Assembly: GCA_012797825.1 (NCBI GenBank)
Contig: JAAZOI010000298.1
Location: 1-10,637 of the forward strand
Direction of reading: 5' to 3'
Length of the DNA: 10,637 nucleotides
DNA from: Eubacteriaceae bacterium
GTDB lineage: Bacteria > Bacillota > Clostridia > Eubacteriales > UBA1433
The translations under genes were made by a program, and so were the position numbers. Shown piece after piece: positions 5,760 through 10,637 of this stretch; the first letter of the stretch is position 1, and each line of letters starts with the position of its first letter. The notes below the pieces were generated by a model that saw nothing but the letters and a program-made list of their open reading frames with translations, did no database searches and was not told the DNA's origin.

Positions 5760-5963
5760 CTATACTACATCGTATCCTTGTTCTTCTATTTCTTCTTTAA
5801 TTCGCTCAAGCGGCGTTTTTGCTTCGTCATATTCAACGGTCACTGTTTTAGCCTCAAGGTCTACATCAACTGTGTTTATTCCGTCAAGCGCTCCTACAGA
5901 ATTCTTTATCGCGTTAACGCAATGCATGCACGACATTCCGTCTACATTTAATACACTTTTCAT
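5760..5963 (-). CDS. copZ: Copper chaperone CopZ (HMA domain)
   Basis: This 67-residue protein is a single heavy-metal-associated domain. It carries the metal site MSCMHC (10-15), in which C12 and C15 bind Cu(I), followed by the usual beta-alpha-beta pattern ending in IEEQGYDV. CopZ shuttles Cu(I) in the cytoplasm and hands it to the CopA exporter or to the CsoR repressor. It is the last gene of the csoR-copA-copZ operon. A GGAGG site (complement of 5971-5975) lies 7 nt before the start, and 27 nt separate it from copA. The stop codon is TAG, and the gene ends right at a bidirectional terminator shared with tcdA. Confidence 0.92.
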   Translation of the reverse strand: MKSVLNVDGMSCMHCVNAIKNSVGALDGINTVDVDLEAKTVTVEYDEAKTPLERIKEEIEEQGYDVV

Positions 5964-5990
5964 TTTTATACCTCCGTTATTTTCTTTTAT

Positions 5991-8441
5991 TTATTTATAA
6001 GCTTTAAATCTTTTCAGCCTTAAAGCATTAGTAAGTACGGACACCGAACTTAATGACATGGCAGCCGCTGCAATCATCGGGTTTAAAAGCGGACCGCCGA
6101 ACAAATATAATATACCTGCCGCTATGGGTATGCCTGCAACGTTATAGCCGAATGCCCAAAACAAATTTTGTTTTATGTTTCTTATAGTATTTTTGCTTAA
6201 ATTAATAGCAGTAGGCACATCCATTAAATCGCTTCTCATTAGCACAATATCCGCCGATTCAATAGCTACATCAGTTCCCGAGCCAATGGCTATTCCCAAA
6301 TCAGCCTGTACTAATGCGGGAGCATCGTTTATTCCGTCGCCTACCATCGCGACTTTTTTGCCTTCTGCCTGAAGCTTTTTCACTTCATTTGCTTTTTCGC
6401 CCGGGAGCACTTCTGATAAAACTCTGTAAATTCCTACTTGCTTTGCTATTGCCTGCGCTGTTTTTTTGTTATCGCCCGTAAGCATTATTACTTCAATTCC
6501 CATTTCCCGTAATTTTTCCACTGCTTTTTTACTGCTGTCTTTCAGTACATCGGCAACGGCAATGATACCCGCAATTTTATTATTTATTGCTATATACATA
6601 GGCGTTTTGCCCTCGTCTGCAAGCTCGTCGGATGAAGCAGTTAAGGCTTCAAGCGATATATTTCTCTCATCCATAAGTTTTCTGTTTCCTATAAGCGCAG
6701 TATATCCTTCGATTTGGGCTTCTATGCCAAGACCGGGCAATGCCTGAAATTTCTCTGTTTTTATAATTTCCAAACCATCCTGCTCTGCTTTTATTACAAT
6801 TGCTTCTCCTAACGGATGCTCCGAGCCTTTTTCACATGATGCAGCTATCTGCAGCAGTCTTTCATTCGTTATATCTTCAGCAGAAATAATATCCGTAACT
6901 TGAGGTTTGCCCTGAGTAATTGTTCCTGTTTTATCAAAAACTATAGCGTTTATTTTATGAGCTACTTCAAGCGCTTCTCCGCCTTTTATAAGTATCCCGT
7001 ATTCCGCGCCTTTGCCTGTGCCTACCATAATGGCGGTAGGAGTAGCGAGTCCCAGTGCGCACGGGCAAGCTATAACTAGTATAGAGATAAATGCCGTAAG
7101 CGCGAATGAGAAAGATTGGCCTGCTATGAGCCATAAAATGAGCACTATTAAGGCTATTGCGAAAACTATCGGTACAAAATATCCTGATACAATATCAGCA
7201 GTTTTGGCGATAGGGGCTTTTGCGCTTTGCGCGTCTTCCACAAGTTTTATAATCTGTGCAAGAGCGGTGTCGGACCCGACTTTTGTTGCCTTAAACTGTA
7301 TCGTACCGTTCTTGTTAATGCTTGCAGCATATACTTTATCGCCTTCTTTTTTATCAATGGGAAGACTCTCGCCCGTAAGCATTGATTCGTCAATTGCCGT
7401 ACTTCCTTCTGTGACGATGCCGTCTACAGGAATTTTATCGCCGGGTTTTACAAATATAATATCGCCCGTTTCGACTTCGTCTATAGGTATTTCCGCCTCT
7501 TTACCGTTTTTGAGTATTATTGCTGTTTTAGGCGCAAGACCCATTAATTTTTTAATGGCTTCCGATGTCTTGCCTTTGGATACCGTTTCCAAAGATTTGC
7601 CTAAAAGAATCAGCGTTATTATTACGCCTGCCGATTCAAAATATAATCTGTGAACAGCTTCCATGTCTCCTAAAACAATTTGATATGTTGAAAACAAACT
7701 GTACAAAACGGCTGCTGTTGTGCCCATTGCTATTAGCGAATCCATATTAGGGCTTTTTTGTATAATCGCTTTATATCCTATTGTATAAAATTTATATCCC
7801 GCTGCTATAACGGGAACGGTAAGAATTATCTGTATTATGGCAAATGCCGTAGGATGTTCCATCGGCGCAATAAAACCTGGTATCGGGAAATGCAGCATTG
7901 AGCCCATGGCAATATATAATAAAGGTATAGTAAACGATGCGGATATTATAAATTTTATCCACATTGTGCGTATTTCTTTTTCTTTTCTTATACTGTCTTC
8001 GTCAGATCTTCCCGCTTCTGCTGTCAGAGCTTTATATCCCGTTTTTTCGATAATTGCTCTTATTTCTGATAATCTTATTATTTTAGGATCGTATTCAACA
8101 GATGCTTTTTCTGTCGCAAGGTTAACGCCCGCTTTTATTATGCCTTCTGTTTTATTAAGAACTTTTTCAATTCTTGCTGCGCAAGCGGCGCATGTCATAC
8201 CTCCGATAGGGATAGTGACATTACTCTTTTGCTCTTCGACAATTCCGTAGCCTGTTTTCTGTATTATGTCTTTAATTTCATTTAAATTTACTATTGCTGC
8301 GTCGTACTCAACCGATAATTTTTCTGTAGCGAAATTTACGGAAGCGTTAGCTACACCATCAAGCTTTGATACTGCTTTTTCAATTCTTTTTGCGCAAGCG
8401 GCGCAAGTCATGCCGCTTATTGTAATGCTTGCCTTGTCCAT
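5991..8441 (-). CDS. copA: Cu(I)-exporting P1B-type ATPase CopA
   Basis: CopA exports Cu(I) across the plasma membrane at the cost of ATP. The 816-residue protein is full length and intact. It has two N-terminal HMA domains with MTCAAC (11-16 and 82-87), the actuator motif TGES (356-359), the membrane metal site CPC (459-461), the phosphorylation site DKTGT with D503, the nucleotide-binding SEHPLG (540-545), TGDN (655-658) and the hinge GDGINDAP (701-708). The last two helices carry YN (766-767) and MSLSS (795-799). With CPC, this is the set that marks the Cu(I) subgroup (P1B-1) over the Zn/Cd or Co subgroups. Eight membrane helices are expected. The ribosome binding site GAGAGG (complement of 8449-8454) lies 7 nt upstream. 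Its start is 33 nt after the csoR stop, so it should be co-transcribed and derepressed by copper. Confidence 0.96.
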   Translation of the reverse strand: MDKASITISGMTCAACAKRIEKAVSKLDGVANASVNFATEKLSVEYDAAIVNLNEIKDIIQKTGYGIVEEQKSNVTIPIGGMTCAACAARIEKVLNKTEGIIKAGVNLATEKASVEYDPKIIRLSEIRAIIEKTGYKALTAEAGRSDEDSIRKEKEIRTMWIKFIISASFTIPLLYIAMGSMLHFPIPGFIAPMEHPTAFAIIQIILTVPVIAAGYKFYTIGYKAIIQKSPNMDSLIAMGTTAAVLYSLFSTYQIVLGDMEAVHRLYFESAGVIITLILLGKSLETVSKGKTSEAIKKLMGLAPKTAIILKNGKEAEIPIDEVETGDIIFVKPGDKIPVDGIVTEGSTAIDESMLTGESLPIDKKEGDKVYAASINKNGTIQFKATKVGSDTALAQIIKLVEDAQSAKAPIAKTADIVSGYFVPIVFAIALIVLILWLIAGQSFSFALTAFISILVIACPCALGLATPTAIMVGTGKGAEYGILIKGGEALEVAHKINAIVFDKTGTITQGKPQVTDIISAEDITNERLLQIAASCEKGSEHPLGEAIVIKAEQDGLEIIKTEKFQALPGLGIEAQIEGYTALIGNRKLMDERNISLEALTASSDELADEGKTPMYIAINNKIAGIIAVADVLKDSSKKAVEKLREMGIEVIMLTGDNKKTAQAIAKQVGIYRVLSEVLPGEKANEVKKLQAEGKKVAMVGDGINDAPALVQADLGIAIGSGTDVAIESADIVLMRSDLMDVPTAINLSKNTIRNIKQNLFWAFGYNVAGIPIAAGILYLFGGPLLNPMIAAAAMSLSSVSVLTNALRLKRFKAYK

Positions 8442-8474
8442 ATCAATTCCTCTCTTTCTACTGATGTAATACTT

Positions 8475-8786
8475 CTATAAAAGCTTGCCTATTATTGTGA
8501 TAAGCTCGTCTACTATCTCATCTTCTCCGTTTTTGATTTTTTTAACCAGACACCCTTTTATATGGCTTTCCAAGATAAGCTTGCTGACGGAATTTAAAGC
8601 TGCCTGCGCTGCGGCTATCTGGTTTAATACATCGTCGCAGTAAGCGTCTTTTTCAACCATGCCTTTAATTCCGCGAATTTGACCTTCTATTCTGTTTAGT
8701 CTTTTTATAAGCCCTGTTTTGAAATTTTCTTCACGTATTGTTTTTCTTTCTTCATATTCATCAGTATTTTTTTCTGTATTATCCAT
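8475..8786 (-). CDS. csoR: Copper-sensing transcriptional repressor CsoR
   Basis: This is a helical DUF156-family repressor that releases its operator when it binds Cu(I). From the chosen start it has 103 residues. It contains the family hallmark KRLNRIEGQIRGIKGMVE (28-45) and the metal ligands C50, H75 and C79 with the spacing of known copper sensors (Cys, 25 residues on to His, 4 more to Cys). That favours copper over the formaldehyde and nickel relatives FrmR and RcnR. I chose ATG 8784-8786 because GGGG (complement of 8793-8796) lies 6 nt upstream. The longer frame opening at 8846 would run through the operator and past the likely transcription start. The N-terminal 20 residues are charged and probably disordered. 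As first gene of the operon it represses itself, copA and copZ. Confidence 0.92.
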   Translation of the reverse strand: MDNTEKNTDEYEERKTIREENFKTGLIKRLNRIEGQIRGIKGMVEKDAYCDDVLNQIAAAQAALNSVSKLILESHIKGCLVKKIKNGEDEIVDELITIIGKLL

Positions 8787-8809
8787 AAATATCCCCATAA
8801 ATTGAATAC

Positions 8810-8828
8810 TATACCCCTGTAGGGTATA
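8810..8828. promoter_or_regulatory. CsoR operator (copper box)
   Basis: TATACCCCTGTAGGGTATA is an inverted repeat with perfect TATACCC/GGGTATA arms around five bases, matching the form known for CsoR boxes in Bacillus, Listeria and Staphylococcus. On the minus strand it begins 4 nt after the -10 box and so covers the transcription start of csoR-copA-copZ, a position where repressor binding would block the polymerase. Confidence 0.88.
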
Positions 8829-8832
8829 ATTA

Positions 8833-8861
8833 ATTATACAACCCATAACATAATATGTAAA
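8833..8861 (-). promoter_or_regulatory. Promoter of the csoR-copA-copZ operon
   Basis: Read on the minus strand, TTTACA (complement of 8856-8861) and a perfect TATAAT (complement of 8833-8838) are 17 nt apart. A perfect TTGACA (complement of 8870-8875) lies a little further upstream, but its partner 17 nt on would be only TATGTT. The first pair is preferred because it places the start of transcription inside the CsoR operator. Confidence 0.75.
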
Positions 8862-8876
8862 TAGTATTATGTCAAA

Positions 8877-8914
8877 TAAAAAAAGATACCCCTGGGTTGA
8901 ACGGGATATCCTTT
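8877..8914 (-). terminator. Intrinsic terminator of the ABC transporter operon
   Basis: On the minus strand AAAGGATATCCC (complement of 8903-8914) pairs with GGGGTATCTTTT (complement of 8881-8892), including two G-U pairs, around a 10-nt loop, and the U-run continues to 8878. It follows the ATPase stop codon by 24 nt and precedes the csoR promoter on the same strand, insulating the copper operon. Confidence 0.8.
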
Positions 8915-8938
8915 TGTTTATGCTATAAATTAAGTTGT

Positions 8939-9733
8939 TTAAAAAAGCAGAGCGCGGTCGCTTTCAAATTCTGCCCCGCTGGCTTTACCGAAGCGTTTTA
9001 GCAGATCTTCAACTGTAAGGCGCTGTTTTTCCTGCCCTTTTATATCTAAAACAATTCTGCCTTCGTGCATCATTATCAGGCGGTTTCCGTGCTTAATAGC
9101 ATCACGCATATTATGGGTGACCATTAGTGTAGTAAGATGATTTTCTTTAATTATTTTATCGCTGAGGCTGAGTATTTTTTCGGCTGTTGCAGGGTCAAGA
9201 GCTGCCGTATGTTCATCAAGCAAAAGCAGCTTGGGTTGTTTAGCTGTAGCCATTAAAAATGTAAGAGCCTGGCGCTGACCTCCCGATAAAAGCCCTGCGC
9301 TTGTATTCAATCTGTCTTCAAGTCCTAAATCCAATATTTTTAACAGCTCTTTATATGAATCTCGTTCTTTATTTGTAATGCCTTGCCTTAAAGTGCGCTT
9401 TTGCCCTCTTCGCACTGCAAACGCGATATTTTCTTCAATGCTCATATTGGATATGGTGCCCATCATAGGATCCTGAAACACTCTGCCCAGTAAATAAGCC
9501 CGTTTATATTCCTCTGATTTTGTAACATCGACGCCGTCAATTTTAATACAACCTTTATCCGCAGTGTACACACCCGCAATGCAGTTCAGCAAAGTTGATT
9601 TTCCGGCGCCATTACTGCCTATTAATGTTGCGAAATCTCCTTCATTAAGTTTAAGGCATACGTTTCGCAGTACAATTTTCTCGTTTACCGTGCCTGGAAA
9701 AAATATTTTATATACACCGTTAATATCGAGCAT
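8939..9733 (-). CDS. ABC transporter ATP-binding protein (TrpZ-like importer family)
   Basis: This 264-residue ATPase subunit powers the permease encoded just upstream. All ABC motifs are present: Walker A GSNGAGKST (39-47), Q-loop FQDP (86-89), signature LSGGQ (149-153), Walker B LLLLDEHTAALD (169-180) with catalytic E174, and H207 in the switch loop. The DEHTAALDP wording and the partner permease type are typical of importers that work with PF04392 substrate-binding lipoproteins, such as streptococcal TrpXYZ for tryptophan. The substrate here is not shown by the sequence. The start codon overlaps the permease stop by one base (TAATG), and a strong GGAGG site (complement of 9741-9745) lies inside the permease gene, so the two are translationally coupled. 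A minus-strand terminator follows. Confidence 0.88.
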   Translation of the reverse strand: MLDINGVYKIFFPGTVNEKIVLRNVCLKLNEGDFATLIGSNGAGKSTLLNCIAGVYTADKGCIKIDGVDVTKSEEYKRAYLLGRVFQDPMMGTISNMSIEENIAFAVRRGQKRTLRQGITNKERDSYKELLKILDLGLEDRLNTSAGLLSGGQRQALTFLMATAKQPKLLLLDEHTAALDPATAEKILSLSDKIIKENHLTTLMVTHNMRDAIKHGNRLIMMHEGRIVLDIKGQEKQRLTVEDLLKRFGKASGAEFESDRALLF

Positions 9734-10635
9734 TACGCGTCCTCCTCTATAGAAATTTTTACCGGATGAAGTTTTGTCTTTATAACAGGAAGCGCTAAAG
9801 CTATTGCGACCGTAATAGCGGTAAACAGTTTTAAATTATTAGGCGACATGCCCATTTTCAGTACCAGAGCAATTATTATTCGGTATGTAACGGCGCCTAA
9901 TACCAGCGCAATAAGTTTGCTCATTAAATGCTGCCTGCTATAAAGCACTTCTCCGATAATAACGGACGCAAGACCTATTACAATTGAGCCGATACCCATT
10001 TGTATGTCTGCAAAACATTGATTTTGCGCAATCAGCGCTCCGCTTACGGCAACAAGAGCGTTGCTTATTACCAAACCTAAAATTATCATATTGTTTGTAT
10101 TAACGCCTTGCGCCCTTGCCATACTCGGATTTTTGCCGCATGCTCTGATAGCGTTGCCAAGTTCAGTTTTAAAAAACCAATATAGAATAACTACTGTGAT
10201 AATTGCGCAAATAAGACCAAGAACTATTGTTGCGTTTGCGGAGCTTAGCCCTAACTTTTCAAATACTGTATACACGTTATCAGAGCGCAGCAGTGATAAA
10301 TTGGCTTTTCCCAATATCTTAAGGTTAATTGAATACAAAGCTATCATTGTTAAAATCCCGGATAAAAGTGCAGGTATTTTAAGTTTGGTATGCAAAAGCC
10401 CCGTTGCAAGGCCGGCAAGCATTCCGCCAACCATTGCAAGTGCGGTTGCCGCGTAAGGATTCATTCCGTTTACTATAGCCTGCGCCGTTATAGCTGCCCC
10501 CATAGCTATTGTGCCTTCTACAGTCAAGTCGGCTATATCCAATATTCTGAATGTAATGTATACGCCGATTGTCATTATGGACCACAAAAGCCCCAAAGAT
10601 ATTGATCCTGTAATAATTTGCATCATAATACTCAA
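9733..10635 (-). CDS. ABC transporter permease (BPD_transp_2 / TrpY-like)
   Basis: This is the membrane subunit of the importer whose ATPase follows. The protein of about 297-300 residues has eight or nine hydrophobic helices and the features of the BPD_transp_2 family (PF02653) as seen in TrpY-type permeases. These include the N-terminal ITFRILDIADLTVEG segment and a LLSGILTMIALYSINLKI segment near residue 100. Such permeases take up amino acids or related compounds with a PF04392 lipoprotein, normally encoded just upstream, which here would lie beyond the window. The start is uncertain: TTG at 10633-10635 is 2 nt from the edge, while ATG at 10624-10626 is the more ordinary start and gives a protein three residues shorter. 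The coding body looks complete. It shares one base with the ATPase gene. Confidence 0.85.
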   Translation of the reverse strand: MSIMMQIITGSISLGLLWSIMTIGVYITFRILDIADLTVEGTIAMGAAITAQAIVNGMNPYAATALAMVGGMLAGLATGLLHTKLKIPALLSGILTMIALYSINLKILGKANLSLLRSDNVYTVFEKLGLSSANATIVLGLICAIITVVILYWFFKTELGNAIRACGKNPSMARAQGVNTNNMIILGLVISNALVAVSGALIAQNQCFADIQMGIGSIVIGLASVIIGEVLYSRQHLMSKLIALVLGAVTYRIIIALVLKMGMSPNNLKLFTAITVAIALALPVIKTKLHPVKISIEEDA

Positions 10636-10637
10636 CC

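Noticed and set aside
7012..7653. Long plus-strand reading frame inside copA
   Set aside because: It is the antisense shadow of a clear, motif-rich P-type ATPase, with no ribosome binding site or recognisable product.
8787..8846. Upstream start for csoR giving 123 residues
   Set aside because: The extension covers the CsoR operator and the predicted transcription start; the ATG at 8784-8786 has a good ribosome binding site.
1..10637. CRISPR arrays, tRNA or rRNA genes, transposases, integrases or attachment sites
   Set aside because: None seen on either strand; the repeats present are gene-duplication remnants.

Overview
The window looks like a chromosomal segment of a low-GC Gram-positive bacterium, most likely in Clostridia. 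The grounds are strong AT bias with heavy ATA and AAA codon use, clear GGAGG-type ribosome binding sites, and a CsoR-type copper operon. A species cannot be named from the sequence alone. The window splits in two at about 4.0 kb.

Positions 1-4000 are an AT-rich accessory region with all genes on the plus strand. It opens with a small membrane protein (92-553), followed without a gap by a secreted amidase-domain protein (554-1174). Next comes a two-helix membrane protein with an exported domain (1211-1846). It is followed by three tandem paralogues of a small membrane-anchored family that begins MYIDLFF and ends in a conserved HNFKDG...EAP domain. Copy A (1892-2386) is broken by one in-frame TGA, while copies B (2512-3012) and C (3106-3597) are intact. 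The run ends with a recognisable Imm53-type immunity gene (3667-3954). Shared leaders, a 48-nt leftover of the 1211-1846 gene in front of copy C, and a 33-nt internal duplication in copy C show growth by tandem duplication and decay. I read the region as an orphan immunity-type array of a polymorphic-toxin locus, with the MYIDLFF family as candidate undescribed immunity or envelope proteins. Only the Imm53 link rests on family recognition; the rest is inference.

Positions 4058-10637 look like ordinary chromosome. A monocistronic gene for a membrane-anchored protein with a SHOCT-like tail (4115-4894) has its own promoter and terminator. It is followed by tcdA (4995-5735), the tRNA t6A dehydratase. 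A bidirectional terminator separates tcdA from a converging copper operon on the minus strand, csoR-copA-copZ (8786 down to 5760). A perfect CsoR-type palindrome sits just downstream of the operon's -10 box, so the set forms a self-contained copper sensor, exporter and chaperone.

The right end carries two overlapping minus-strand genes for an ABC importer of the TrpYZ-like type: a permease that reaches the window edge and its ATPase, closed by an intrinsic terminator. The substrate-binding gene expected with them is not in the window.
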